Below, piece after piece: positions 23,501 through 35,389 of a stretch of DNA of 64,000 bases (its first letter is position 1; each line of letters opens with the position of its first letter). A program made the position numbers and the translations under genes. A model generated the notes under the pieces. The model worked only from the letters and a program-made list of their open reading frames with translations, was not told the origin of the DNA and ran no database searches. Location: contig CM039127.1 of assembly GCA_022036555.1 (NCBI GenBank), forward strand, positions 53,447,232-53,511,231. Direction: 5' to 3'. Origin of the DNA: Microstegium vimineum. Lineage: Eukaryota > Streptophyta > Magnoliopsida > Poales > Poaceae.

Positions 23501-24403
23501 GTATTTCCTTTAAATAAAACCACACACACAAAATCTAAAGTTTCTAAATCATGCATGTAGTGTCAAAGTTTTTGTGTAGTGTACGTATAGTACCCGATCA
23601 AGGCGAGGAAGAAGAGCTTGATAAGCAGCTTCGGAGACATGGACCGTATATTCTTCCTGCATACATATATTATTAGAATCAAAGATACAAGAATTATCTC
23701 AACAAATAAAGGTCGATCGTCAACACTACGAAATCGTACTGTAATTTCATTCTGATACAATGTTGTCCTTCGTCGATGTACGTATATATCCACTTTATTT
23801 GGGAAAAAATTTATGGCGCGCGTTTGCACTATGCATGCACCATATATGTCCATATAGCCAACATCCCGTATATAAATACATACATAGCTAACAATAATGG
23901 TATATATAGTAGCTTTTTAACTATTAGCTAGCTAGATAACTATTATCACTGCGAACTATGTCTAACTCAGGTGGTTAGGTTTTCCTGTAGTGGAACCTGC
24001 CCATTCAGGTTCTAAGCCCTTAACTTGACACGTGTGATCTCGTGGTAACTTCTTCGTCAATCTTGAAATATGGCGGCATAGTCTTTCAGAGGTGTTGTAC
24101 GTGTGTGTCATCTAAACTCGATAACCTAACGTCTCTAAAGATCATTTGTGCATCAGTAGTAATTATTACTAGCTAGCCAGGACCAGCAGGTTTTAATTAA
24201 TAACAAAATTGAAATTACCTTTGGACGACAATGGCGGTGGGCACGAGGATGAGCGACGCGGCGGCCGTTCTGTAGAAGATGAAGACGAAGGTGCTCATGC
24301 CATCGTCGAAGGCTGCCTTGGAGATGACGAACATGCCAGTGCCGATGATCTGTATGGCCAGAGCGATCAGGTAGGGTTTCTTCGCCTCCAGCATCGTCCC
24401 CAT
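20547..24403 (-). CDS. WAT1-related (nodulin MtN21-type, EamA) transporter, six exons
   Basis: Exons in transcription order are 24403-24219, 23656-23594, 23482-23104, 21304-21146, 20995-20844 and 20691-20547. All introns are GT-AG and the frame gives 360 residues, the usual size of the family. The protein begins with the family hallmark MLEAKKPYLIALAIQ and has about ten hydrophobic segments arranged as two EamA repeats. The first repeat includes NTYNLTLKLTSATVGSA and the second GFVVTGLSHYLQAWCMELKG and GPVFLAMTNPL. Family members are vacuolar or plasma-membrane transporters; Arabidopsis WAT1 exports auxin from the vacuole. The substrate here is unknown. The tail is short, acidic and hydrophilic and contains a direct duplication, EDMKSEDMKSDEE. 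Intron 3 is about 1.8 kb because of an inserted CACTA-like element. Confidence 0.93.
21450..22452. mobile_element. CACTA-like non-autonomous element in WAT1 intron 3
   Basis: Both ends carry clusters of a short motif, about TTTACCGYRGCGGRC and its complement GTCCGCCACGGTAAAT, in alternating orientation (21480-21710 and 22285-22435). This is typical of CACTA subterminal repeats. The right end, read inward, is ACTACATAATCTGTTTTC, close to a decayed CACTAC terminus. The left end is more eroded. The interior 21790-22260 is very GC rich with open frames on both strands (for example minus 21821-22369). I read that as captured or GC-biased sequence rather than a gene. The exact ends are uncertain. 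Confidence 0.55.
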
Positions 24404-25999
24404 GGTTTAGCTGCTAGTTTGCAATAATGGGTGGTTGACTCAATCGATCTCAAAATAACGGTTGGCTGCTCACGTTCGTACGTGTGTTTTAGTAGCTAGC
24501 TCTCTCCAGAGCTGTGACATATATACAGATCGAACAACACTACAATATATAAATATGGATGGTCGGGCCCCATCATCTCTCTGGTTGGCGGCATTGATAC
24601 TCTATCACTGTTGATTACTTAGCTTGATTGCGCTAACTAACTTCGTAAATGTGAAAACTTTTTCTCCCTACAGCTCTCTTGTTTTATATATGATCATACA
24701 TATAACATTTCTTGGAAGAACTCAATAGCTACGAATCATAATCCTTATAGATCCATACGATGCTAAGTATTCTCAATAGGAATTCTAATCCAAATTCATC
24801 AAAAAGATTAAAAAAAATAGGGATTTGCTAAATTTCATATGCCTGAATTTTAGTTTTCTTTCAGACGATAGTTATTGCATATATTTTGTACTAAAATTGC
24901 AGTTTTAGTTCGTTGCAATTTATGTAGACATAATATGTAATTTTTTGTTTCAGAAATAAAAAATCTATTAGACAAAACTATAAACCCGACACAATCTTAT
25001 ATATGTTGGCACAAAGACAATTTAATAATTACAATTATTTCTATAGGAGGACAAAGACAAAAATTTAATATGTTATAACACAAAGACAAATAACAAAATA
25101 CAAAATTAACAACTAACTTATACTAGTTGGCGTGGTATATTAGTGTTGCCTGAAATCATCTTAAATTTCAGGCACCTGAACTATAGGAAAGGTGAAAGAA
25201 ATAAGGCTATTTTCTACTCCCTTCGTTTCAATTTATAATTCGTTTGACATTTTTGACCCCAACTTTGACCACTCGTCTTATTTGTACAAACATAATCAAA
25301 TTTTAGTCATTTATGTAGACTATTTATTAAATAAGTAAGCTATACACCAAAAGAAATAATATTTTATATAAAAATTTGAATAAGACGAGTGATCAAACTT
25401 AGGGTTAAAAAAGTCAAACGAACTATAATTTGGAACGGATTAAGTACACCACAACCTACAACTTTTTTTTTTTGAAGTAGCAATAATCTACAAAATTTCG
25501 GTAAAACACTCCCCACGTGTTCCACGGTTTTCTGAAGTTATTTTACATTTTTTTTTGTGACGACAGACCCGATTCCGATTCCTCTTTTCTTTCTAATTAT
25601 TCTTTTGTTCCCAATCCGTCCAGCACCACAGCCGTCGTTTCGGCTTCTCTTTTTTCCTAGGTTCATCCATTCTGATTCTCTTTGTGCAGACTACTTTTTT
25701 TTTTATTAGAAAAAAACTGTCGAGCACCATCACCAGTTCACCACCTTTCCGATTTCTCTCTCTTTTCACTTTCCCTATATTTAGATAATTAAATGTGGAA
25801 ATCAAAATAGGTAGATGAATATTAATAATATAATATAAGAAATATAAATAATAAATAATAAATAATAAAGCCAACGTCATAGGCCTTTCAACTCTAGAAT
25901 ATTTCTCTCATAAATAAATATTTTGATTAAAAATAAAACTTCTATGTCGTAGTCAATATAAAATAAATTTACAGCTCTTAATTTTCATAGAAGGAGGGG
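24404..25999. other. Intergenic upstream of the WAT1 gene
   Basis: The first few hundred bases should contain the WAT1 promoter. Apart from the Stowaway-like element at 25217-25444 I see no defined feature. The sequence is AT rich. Confidence 0.5.
25217..25444. mobile_element. Stowaway-like MITE, second family
   Basis: The flanks are TA (25215-25216 and 25445-25446). About 30-bp inverted termini start CTCCCTTCGTTTCA and CTTAATCCGTTCC and share TTCGTTTGAC. The interior also pairs (ACTCGTCTTATT with the complement AATAAGACGAGT). This is a different family from the copies at 539, 1547 and 5373. Confidence 0.85.
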
Positions 26000-26068
26000 T
26001 GGTGATGGGGTTTATCGTCGCACATAGCAAGTCCCCTGGGGACCCGTATTGTGCCCGCATCCGCGAGT

Positions 26069-26575
26069 CTACGAAGGCAGAAAAGAGTCTGACGCCGTTG
26101 TGAGCCCGTGCGGAAGTAGGTTGCGTGGCGGAACGGCCGAGCGCGTCGGAGAGGTCATGGGGACCCTCCGAGACGGCAGTATGGCGAAGCCGAAGTCAGG
26201 CTCGGCGAGGCGCCCTCCTCCGACCCCCAAGCGTGGGTCAAACAGGCTCCCGAAGGGAGGAACTATGTCACCAGCTGAGACCAGGGGAGTGGCGTCAGGA
26301 GGCACGTCATCCGCGTGGCTAAGGCTACGGCGGCGTCGTTCGCGCATCCTCCTGGTCGCGGGCGAAAGGCGTGAGTGGTGGGACCGTCGTGAGGTCCTCC
26401 CTGGCCCCGGCGTACCAGAGCTGCTGCTATCTGCACCACCTCTGGAGAGTAGAACCATATCGTGGCCGTGACCCAGGGACATGAACTCTAGACTCCCGAA
26501 CCAAATGATGGTGGCGAATGGAATTGGTGGGACGGTGGATTCCATCTGGAAGAGAAGTTGGGAGTTGATCGACAC
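26069..26575 (-). pseudogene. Leader/gag-proximal ORF of a minus-oriented LTR retrotransposon
   Basis: A 168-codon minus-strand frame starts just downstream, on that strand, of the primer-binding region next to the LTR at 26603-27943. It therefore occupies the leader/gag-start position. It is rich in Ser, Pro and Arg with no recognisable capsid domain. The element is truncated below about 26000 and no pol is found, so this is a remnant. Confidence 0.5.
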
Positions 26576-26579
26576 GCAA

Positions 26580-26602
26580 AGCCCCCTACCTGGCGCGCCA
26601 AC
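26580..26602 (-). other. Primer-binding-site region of the LTR retrotransposon
   Basis: Read on the minus strand, the LTR end is followed by TTGGCGCGCCAGGTAGGGG. I know this sequence from the same position in many grass Ty3-gypsy elements. It fixes the orientation: internal sequence lies toward lower coordinates. Confidence 0.65.
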
Positions 26603-27061
26603 TGTCGGCGTTTCGACCCGGAGGGTCGATCACCAACCAGTAAATTTGTTTATTGCGTGCTCCCTCTCCCAAATGTGATGCAAGAAGAACACAATATTTA
26701 TCCTGGTTCGGGCAAAGAAGGCCCTACGTCTAGCGGGAAAGAAAGGATTGTATTATCTTGCACCGAAGTGCTCGTACAGGGGGGAGTACAAGCTGGCTTA
26801 CACGGATGAACTCGGGGGGGGGGGGGGGGGGGGGGGGGGAGGGGGGGTCGAGGCCTAAGGCTAGCCGGGCTATCCTAGGTGGCTCGGTTGATTGCTTGAG
26901 ATGTTGATCAAGCAATCATTGGTTTGTGTTGTGTCCGGATATGGTTCTCTGTTGCTAGTGAGCTTGCTGCGAGTGCCAATGGGTGTCGCTTAGATGGTTG
27001 CAAGTGCGAGCAAATGTCTTGTTGTTCTCTCTTTTTCCTCTCCGACTATCCCAGCGTCCCC

Positions 27062-27068
27062 TTTTATA
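27062..27068 (-). promoter_or_regulatory. LTR TATA box
   Basis: TATAAAA on the minus strand is followed by GGGGACGC, in the middle of the LTR. Position and orientation agree with the primer-binding site at the low-coordinate edge. Confidence 0.6.
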
Positions 27069-27644
27069 GACTAAGGGGAGGCTTGAGAGTACAGGAGCCC
27101 TAGTTTGTATCGGTATGGGAGGCGCGTCCGTGACACCATGTTTGCGATGGGACGTCGATTGCTGTAGTGGCATGCTCTTCATGTCCTTCCGATGCTCCTG
27201 GGCATGGTGATGGCGGACTGGTTGCTGTCGAACGGCATGGCGTGGAACGATTGGTCTCCTGTAGACGCGTACGAGCTCCGCAGTTGAAGCGGGACGGAGC
27301 AGACGGGTTCCATGCCGTAGTGGTTGGAGATGAGGGTCGAGCCCCCGGATCGAGGAGTATCGAGGCCTGCATGATCCCGACGCATCCCCGAAAACGCGGT
27401 CGAGGGCTGTCCCATTCGAGATTCGAGGGGGTGCTTTCGACCTCCGTACTCAAGGCGTGGCTACAGTGGCCGCACGATCGATGGATAACCCGGGTATGGG
27501 TGATGAGTTGATGGATTTGACCGAGGTACCGGGTGCCCATGGTGTTAGGCGAGAGCAGGTAACAGCATGGGATCTCCTTTACCCCATACTAGGAGTAGGT
27601 GAGCTGATCGGGCCTCCTGATCGTGGGGCATTCGATCGACCCCT

Positions 27645-27795
27645 TATCCGTCACTCGAGGGGTTGAGGTCGAGGGGGATTCGATCTATCCCTCCTCCGTC
27701 ACTCGAGGGGTGGATGTAGAGGGGGATTCGATCGATCCCTCTTCCGTCACTCGAGGGGTCGAGGTAGAGGGGGATTCGATCGATCCCTCTTCCGT
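27645..27795. repeat. Three 48-bp tandem repeats within the LTR
   Basis: The unit starts GTCACTCGAGGGGT and ends GATCGATCCCTCTTCC. It occurs three times in a row with a few substitutions. Because its length is a multiple of three, both strands stay open through it, which explains the spurious ORFs here. Confidence 0.9.
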
Positions 27796-27943
27796 AGCAG
27801 ATCCTGTTCACTGTCTCTCCAGTAATGGGTCGGCCCATGACCGGTCATGCTTGATGGGGAGGTAGGATGGCTTTTGGATCTTGCCTGGATATTAAGCACT
27901 AGATCGCCATGGATTAGGGTACCCCTTACCTTTGTACCCGACA

Positions 27944-28200
27944 CACATCATATGCACTAGGAGGAACGCCCTCCACCGTCTCCTTCTCCACGAGGAGGAC
28001 AGCAGTGTCCCTAGCATCCTCCAGTGCCACTGTGTCCCCCATCGGCTGCATGTAGGGGGCAGTGGTGGCCAAGCTGTTGTTAGCCCCCACTGGTGAGGCG
28101 TAGGGGGTGATGACCGGCTGCAACAGGACCCCCGCACGGGTCCCTGCTGGCAGCTCGGTAGGTACTGCAGCCCGCGCCGCTGCCGGTCCACCGGCGGGTG
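27944..28200 (-). pseudogene. Gag-like fragment abutting the LTR
   Basis: On the minus strand a frame from about 28200 to 27926 is open. It contains EDARDTAVLLVEKETVEG and ends where the LTR begins. It lies outside the LTR on the side where flanking host DNA is expected, so it may be coding sequence of another retroelement into which this one inserted. The gag call is weak. Confidence 0.3.
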
Positions 28201-30640
28201 GGAGTGAACGGGTCCTATTTCAACTTTTTAGGAGTAGAGAATAGGATTTTTTATGGTAACAAAACATTTTGTAGTTGCAGTGACGGGCGAAACAGCATGT
28301 TTTACCTCTTGCAGTTAGGTTGTTGCCTTGATCTTTTCGTTTTAAAGTTTGGACCAAACATTAGCATGTTGATTCAGGCCCTTGTACGTTATGTTCTTTT
28401 TATTATTATTGTTGATGAAAATTTAGTTTCATTTTCTTGGTTTTGGTTGTTGTTTAGCTAGAATTGAAGAAATGTTGATATATGCAATAATTCATGGACT
28501 TAAATTGCACGTTTTTTTTTGTCTCACCAAACCACTATATGAATATAATGATCAATCAAGAAAAACTTAGTAGGCTCGTGCAATCTGCATACTCTGGCAT
28601 ATGAACTCAATTTGGTAAAGTAATTGACATATATTTTTTTTTCTTTCTGGTGTTGTTATGAATTGAACATTCAGTCACCAAGTAACTAGTTGCTAAATTT
28701 GTTGATAAAAGTTTGCCCTTTTGTAATAGTGGTTTCTGCAACAAAAAAATAGTCAAATGATTTTCATTTGAAATATGGTAATGAACAAACTACGTACCAA
28801 TAGTTAGTAATCTCATATTTGTGTGTGTACTGTACTTGCGGTATCCTATCTGTGCATGCAGAAGGACATCATCTTGGGAAGGGAAGTGAGGCCAGCGGGG
28901 CCTCGCCAATCTGTCATGTTCCAAACTAAAAGCGCTTAGTATATATATAGTCAGATTAATGAAAGAATGCGACTTTTGTTTCGTATAATGACGCTTGTCT
29001 CATGCAACCATTAAAAAAGAAAGAGTTCGATCGAGTTGTTCTGTCAACAACAACAACAAAAAAAAAAGTCAGCCGGCAAGCAAGATTAATTCAAGGGATT
29101 CTGATGAGATCCCATGCTGCTGCCTGGATTTGGGGAACACACACAGCCCAAGGCAATCTCTGAGGCCGACGCCCGTCGCGTGCTATGCCTGCCATGCCAT
29201 TGTTCTCTCTCTCCCTCTCTCTCCTCCTTGGAGTGGATGTTCAACTTCCAAAGCATGGAAAAGCCTAGTACTGTTACTCCGGAACGTAGGAGTACTAGTA
29301 GTATGTGGCACAGGGGGAGAGTCACATATTTGAGATTTCGTTCACTACTGAACGCTGCTCCAAGGAGTTTTGATTCGAGGGTTTCCTCTTATATTTATAT
29401 TTATTTAAGAAGGGTCTGATTAATTTTTTTTAATATTACTCTCTGCACATCCATAAAAGAATACAATTCTCTTGCGTATGAGTCAGACGGATTTAACTTT
29501 AACTGAAATTATACAAAAACACTCATGATCGAAATAAATACCATTAGATTAATTATAAAGCTAAGTAAATAGGAGTAAATGTTAATAGTATTATTCATTA
29601 TATGAACTTAATCAGACTTGAGTTTCTCTCGTTATGACACGGTTCCCATAGCTACATTATTTAAATTTATGGCCGGAGAGAGTATGTACGTAGTAACTAA
29701 CAGTTGGGACTCATTTAGCAGGCAGGGAGGGAAGTCGCCTGGAAGTGGCAGGCAGGAGGAGTTGTGTGCAGGGTGAAACGTACGGTAATACGGCGGCAAG
29801 AGCTGAGTGAAGGCAAGCATATACGTATAGTTAACGTCGACATGCATATTTAGACCAACCTCAATTAAGTAGCTAGCTAGGGATCTTGTTACTCAATGGA
29901 GTTGTTTTGCAATACTTGTATTTAATGTTCTGAATTAATGAAAATACGTGTTGTATGTTTGCGGAGAAGATAAACACACATTTTTTTTTGCATTCAACAT
30001 AATGAGAGAGAGAGAGGGAGAGAGAGAGAGAGAGAATATTAATGAAAGACTGGAAATCACAATTAATGGAGAGTTAAAAAAAGGTACCGGCCATAATAAA
30101 TAAACTAAACTTAGTAGACAATAAAATGTTTTTTTTTTGGCGAAATGAAGCTGCCCAGAGTAGAGTATACATATATACTTGCCTGATCACCTACCACCTC
30201 GTCTTTCGAACATACACTCCGACTTTGAACAGAGGCGCCGCATGCATGCATGCATTAAAAATACTAGCACGTTGGGCGCGCTACCGCCGCGCCGGTGTAT
30301 ATACAACACATGAAAACATGTCTATTTATCTATTAGAGCAAAGAAAGAATGCAAATGACGGTAAAGAAAAAAGAGGAAAGCAAAGTGAGACGTAACATTA
30401 CTTCGCATTATGCATAGGTCTGTGCTTCTGATCTTATACAATAGTTAATGCTACTTTATTGTGATGAACATTTTTTCTTACAATTGCATACACGTGCATG
30501 TCATTCTGTCTGATGACCTTGCATTTTAGCAGATGATGGTTTGTGTCCTTCCTCACAATCCTCCTGCATTATTCTTTTTTTTTTTACAAAAATACACGTA
30601 ACAATTATTAGCCATATTGAGCAGCAAATATTTATGCATA
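28201..30640. other. Intergenic, mostly unrecognised
   Basis: This is AT-rich sequence without a recognisable gene. It holds a GA microsatellite (30004-30036) and a GCAT repeat (about 30240-30253). Short ORFs such as plus 28198-28461 and plus 28995-29333 have no known domains. Confidence 0.5.
30004..30036. repeat. (GA)n microsatellite
   Basis: This is a GA dinucleotide run of about 33 bases, interrupted once by GGG. Confidence 0.9.
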
Positions 30641-30659
30641 TACACTACTACAGAAATGG

Positions 30660-30830
30660 CAAACAGTGCCGGTTCAAAACCCCCCTTCAGTGGCGGTTTT
30701 TGAACCGGCACTGACAAATCGGCAGTGATGAGCTCATGCCATCACTGCCGGTTTGTTTCACCAACCGACAGTGATGCTTGAGTCATCACTGTCGGTTTGG
30801 CACCCCAACCGACAGTGATATTATTTTTAA
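30660..30830. repeat. Left subterminal repeat array of the CACTA element
   Basis: Alternating copies of about 'atcactgccggttt' and 'aaccgacagtgat' run from the terminus inward. In En/Spm, motifs of this kind are bound by the TNPA-type protein. Binding here is inferred from family knowledge. Confidence 0.85.
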
Positions 30831-31056
30831 AAATTGTATTTTTTAATTGTTTTATTTTCATTTGGGGTTTCTGGTTTAGGGTTTATGGTAGAGGTGGTGG
30901 GGTGGGAGATCGTAGAGGTGTTTGCTATCGAACCATTTGATATCGATGTGAATTGAAGGTGGTTGTGGACTAGCGACAATACAAACCCATCACACATTTA
31001 TAATAATTATTACAAAACATCCAAACAAAACTTAAAGTATCGAATTAAATGTCGCA

Positions 31057-34000
31057 TTACAATAGCCTTTCGAGACGGTCTTTTCCATAGATCTTCTTGA
31101 AGTCCTTACTCTGCACAATGGATAGACATTCTTTTCTATACACTATCTCGTCCAGAATAAGAGCTGTTATCTCCTCTTGAAATCCTCTTATCTCAAAATC
31201 CACCAACCTATTGTGGCCCTAATCTTTGCGCTGTAAATTGATACAAGATGATATTGAGATGCACATACGTAAGATAAAACAATAGAATTAAAATGTGACG
31301 CGTACGTACCATGCCATCTCCTATTCCTAGTTTTGCGCCAAAGTATGCAAGCATTGCCCACATCACATAGAACCCGCACTCGTTGTTCCCCATTAGTTGA
31401 TCTAGGGTCTTGACCTTCTTCATATACTCCACTCTGAATGGTTCTCTCCATTTCTTTTGCAGCTTAGGCTCCACATTTCTCCAATCAGGTAACGCCTTCA
31501 TTCTATGTGATAATGTAAATGAAGTGTGAAGGCTCAGGACATTATTAATTACAATATCATATGTGATTGAAAAGTGTGGTGATATTGGGTTCACTTACAT
31601 ATTTAGCACTTTGACTAGGGGTTCGATAAGTTTAAGTGGCTTCTTTTTTGAGTCCCACACCTCGATAGTTGAATTTTTAAGACTTATATCTACGAGGACG
31701 TAATGGTTGCTGCAATCACAAAGTTCATGTTATTGAATGATATATCAAGAAAAAACACTTAAGTAAGGGTCGAGAACACATACTCGCAATTGTAGGTTAG
31801 CAGTGCGTTTGTTTTGCCGACTGAGAACATTCTTTCAAACTCTATCTTCAAACTCGCTGAGACATACGGATCTTGGAGACCGGCTTTGCATGTTGTCTCA
31901 TTTACATAGGTGGGGTCCAAGAAGTCAAAATTGCTATTTCGTTTTTGAAGGCAAAATTTTGCTATAGACCTGCAAAATAAACATGCATGGATATATTCAA
32001 ATGCAGATCACGTAGTTTATTATAACGTTGTTAGAGTATGGTACTTACATAGTCCATAACATCATAATCTGCACATCCAGCGAGCGTCGTTGAAAGAGTT
32101 GAAAGAGGTCTTCATAATGAATAGTATGCACAACTTCTTCAGGATGATTAAAAATAAAACATGGAGGGATGCATACTTGAAAGTTTGCATTCTTGTCTTT
32201 GCTGTTGTTACTATCTATGATGTAATAATCATGCAAGTGTCACATGTTTGTTGGCAAATTTCTATACTCTTCTTGGCTGGCGACCATAGGCTTGCCTAGT
32301 TCAAACTTGTATGCAACTTCGGCCTTTTCAAATTCGGTTTTTTCAAAATAGAGATTCTCGGCATCCTCCATGCTTATATCCAGGTCTGCGGCCAAGTTTT
32401 GTATCTCTAGCTGCTGAAAGGTGTGTATTTCTCTAGCTCTTTCTTGGTTACCCGAATTTTTGCTTTGCCTTTCAAATTGGCTCTATTTCTCAGGTATATA
32501 AGCCAATCGTTCATACAAGGCAAGTTTGGCGGCCTTTTCTGCAATCTGAGCTCGTAGAATATCGTCCTTAGTCGGCACTGGCTGCCGCCTTTTACTAGTC
32601 ATCTTGGGATCTTTACCAACTGAAGCTGATGACCTCCTCTGTTGCGAAGTCGAACCTGATCTAGAGCTAGGCCGTCGAGATCCCAGTCCTGAGGACTTTG
32701 AAGCTGGTGGAGGAGGAGGAGGAGGAGGAGTCTTCTCCTTTGGCGGTGGAGAAGGAGTCTTCTCCTTTGGCGGTGGAGGAGGTGTCGGTGGATCTTGACG
32801 AGGAGAGAAACCTCTTGGCGGAGGCGACCGGGATGATTCACTGTCATCATCATCATCCGAAGATGGCTGGTTATCTAGCTTGATGAAGCGTTTGCGCCAG
32901 GCGACATGAGTGCCCAAGTTGTGAACTAGACGTGGCCTATCTTCCTCCACTGGGAAATCAATATGTATCTTATTGTACTTCTTGTCCAATATCTTATCAA
33001 TGCTGACCCTGGCATACCCGAGTGGCACTGGCTTGCCATGAATGATGTTCTCTCCTCTAGGAAATGCTTGTCCGACTGCCACCTTGTCTTTGGTCCACTG
33101 CTGTCGGATGTACAACCTGACATTCACAGGTTCTTTGATGTCGTCCACCGGATGAGGAGCATTGACCTCTTCATCGTCAGGCATAGGGGTTGAGCCACAG
33201 CTACTGCGGCCCTTGCCGGGCACTGGGCTATTCAAAGTCGGGATTGCATGCGGCCCTTGACTCGAACACATGGATTGCATAGCGCTCGCCACTTGAGCAG
33301 CTATCCGTGCTTCAATGCTCTGTTCTAGCTCCTGTCGCATCCTTTGGAACTCCTCTTCTCTTTGCGTTCTAGCCCTTGCCCGGCTCCTATAGGAAGCGGA
33401 TTCACTTTCAAATGCTTTCTCCCAAGGAATTACCCCGGCTCCTCTAGTGCGACCGGGGTGCTCCTTGTTTCCAAGTGCTTGCGTGAGCACGTCATTTTCT
33501 CTATCCGACCTGCGGGCCCCTCTATGCACTTCCTCAGTGATCGTGGAAATCTTCTGGAGGAGATCGGTGACGGGTTCAACCCTGGCGGAAAGGCTCTCGT
33601 CAGGATTGTATTGTGCCCCCCTTGCGAGTAGGTAGTTCACTGATCTGGGCTGCCAATCGTTTGTCTGAGGCGTAACGCCGCTTTTCTCTAGTGCTTCGAC
33701 TTGGGCATCCCAATCCGGAATCTTCCTTACGTACCCACGCGATCCTAGGCGGTGAGGATTATTTGACCTAAGCGAGTTTGCTTTGTTTCTTTTGCTTGAT
33801 GCCTTGGCCTCATCGGATAGCTTGTAAGCCTTGAACTCCTCCCAGAAGTCCCTCTGCTTGCTGAATTCACCTCCCGCAAAATTCGGTTGTTTTTCCTCCT
33901 TGATGAGCTTGTGCAACTTTCCCTTGAAATTCTTGAAGGAGTGACCCATGATTTCCTTGGCCCTCTTCTTGACTGTCGCTTCATCACAATCATTAGGGAA

Positions 34001-34554
34001 AGTGAAATACCCTCTGAGCTTGTTCCAAACTAGTTCCTTCTCAACTTCTGGAACCCTCCACAGGTCTTGCTCACTTCCATTCCACTTCCTGTATTTGATC
34101 GGGATGAAGTCCCTTACAAGTGCCCGATGGTACTCTTGTATGGGCCCAGTGCTTTAAGTGGCTCCACCGGCTCCCCTAGTTGATCGAACTGAGAGATGTG
34201 CCAGTGTCTAGTTGTCTGAGGGAGCTTTGTTGCACCACGCTTAGTCCTTCTGGAACTCTCACCAGTACTTGGACCTTCCGCGGAACCTGCTTCAAAATTT
34301 ATAAATAAGTCCCCATCAAACTTTTATGGCTATATCTACCGTGTTTTAGGTATGACCTAAGTTATTACCTCGTCTCCTTGGCCCTCTTCTAGGTTTAGCA
34401 TATGGCTAGGGCTCCAAGGTCTTTGACCCCCTTGCTGGTTGTCATCGGCTCCTTGGTCACGTTCAACACCGCCACCACTAGTTCCTTGGTCATCGGCTTC
34501 GGTCGCAGGGCGACGGGTGGTGAATCGGCGCTTAATTGTCATGTTTCTGGACAT
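31057..34554 (-). pseudogene. CACTA second gene: DUF8039-like protein with C-terminal Ulp1-type protease, decayed
   Basis: The first exon is about 34554-34357. A second block (about 34290-32483) is rich in charged residues. It has the VNVRLYIRQQW segment typical of the plant CACTA second protein (DUF8039-like) and a proline-rich linker with two repeats of PPPKEKTP. Downstream exons lie at about 32460-32045, 31975-31790, 31710-31600, 31505-31310 and 31231-31057. They resemble a C48/Ulp1 protease: NHYVLVDI supplies the His, EVWDS the Asp, DQLMGNNECGFYV the Gln and the catalytic Cys. In SUMO proteases this set cleaves isopeptides; the role in CACTA elements is not settled. Damage is a one-base shift near 34150 (GGGCCC), a TAG ending the middle block at 32483, a TGA after PTNM near 32250 and a stop in the last exon. 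Confidence 0.8.
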
Positions 34555-34599
34555 GAATTTCGATTATTGGTATTAGCTCATAGGTAGATAGATAGACTC

Positions 34600-35370
34600 A
34601 AAAGCCATACATAAGTCGAGCGGGTTCATTTAGGTATACATAAGTGAACTACCTATAAGTCATGCTATACATCTCTCTATCTCTCTATATCTCTCTATCT
34701 CTCTACCTCTCTATATCTCTCTATCTCTCTATATCTATCTAAAAATTTGAATAGAAGTTGAAAATCTTCCAAAATAGACAAGTATATAGAGATTAGTCAC
34801 AATATAAAGCCATAGCCACAAGATATGATTGTATCTATATCTGTATCTCCCTATCTCTATCTATCTATATATCTATAAGTGACCAAAGAGTTTACAAGCA
34901 TCAATATCTATAAGTGACATCGTATATACAAGCATCTCCACAAGCATAAATGAATCATATATACAAAGCTATCTTTCTCTCTATCTGTCTATATCTCTCT
35001 CTATCTATCTATTTCTATGGATAAGTCATGCATCTCCACAAGCATAAGTGAATCATATATACAAGCATATCTTTCTATCTCTTTATATATATATACAAGG
35101 ATGACATATAAGGATGAAAGACACTACCTATCTCTCTATCTCTACCTCTCTCAAATATACAAGGATGAACCATCTAGCTATCACTTTGTCTATATATAAG
35201 TCATGTTATATCTCTCTATATGTAAGTCATGTATCTCTAAGTATATAAGTACCTATATATCTCTACCTATCTGTAAGTACTATCTCTCTAATCTCTCTCT
35301 CTATATAAGTATATATCTCTAATCTCTCTAATCTATCTATCTATCACTATAATCTCTAAGCTAGCTATCC
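34600..35370. repeat. CT/AT-rich low-complexity tract within the CACTA element
   Basis: Imperfect runs of TCTCTATA, TCTATC and related units alternate with 'aagtcatg' and 'tatacaag' phrases for about 750 bases. The tract lies in the 5' region of the second gene and is probably intron or leader. Near 34741 is a copy of 'aaaaatttgaatagaagttg', which also occurs twice at 36450-36640. Confidence 0.85.
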
Positions 35371-35389
35371 ATGCATGCCTAACAGCAAC

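Larger units (their letters stand above)
26603..27943 (-). mobile_element. Long terminal repeat of a Ty3-gypsy-type element (5' LTR, minus orientation)
   Basis: The 1341-bp unit has the inverted ends TGTCGG and CCGACA. On the minus strand a TATA box (TATAAAAGGGG, plus coordinates about 27058-27068) lies well inside, as expected of an LTR promoter. It also contains three copies of a roughly 48-bp repeat (27645-27795) and a G homopolymer (26814-26839, then A, then seven more G). The second LTR is not in the window. The element is truncated near 26000, so no target duplication could be tested. Confidence 0.75.

Noticed and set aside
27623..27865. 80-codon frame with repeated GVEVEGDSIDPSSVTR units as a repeat protein
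   Set aside because: It is the translation of the 48-bp LTR repeats, open on both strands because the unit length is a multiple of three.
32604..32883. Gly- and Glu-rich plus-strand ORFs
   Set aside because: They are antisense to the proline-rich linker of the CACTA second protein.
34600..35370. Regularly spaced short repeats considered as a CRISPR-like array
   Set aside because: The units are simple TCTCTATA-type low complexity without constant repeats and unique spacers, and the context is a plant transposon.
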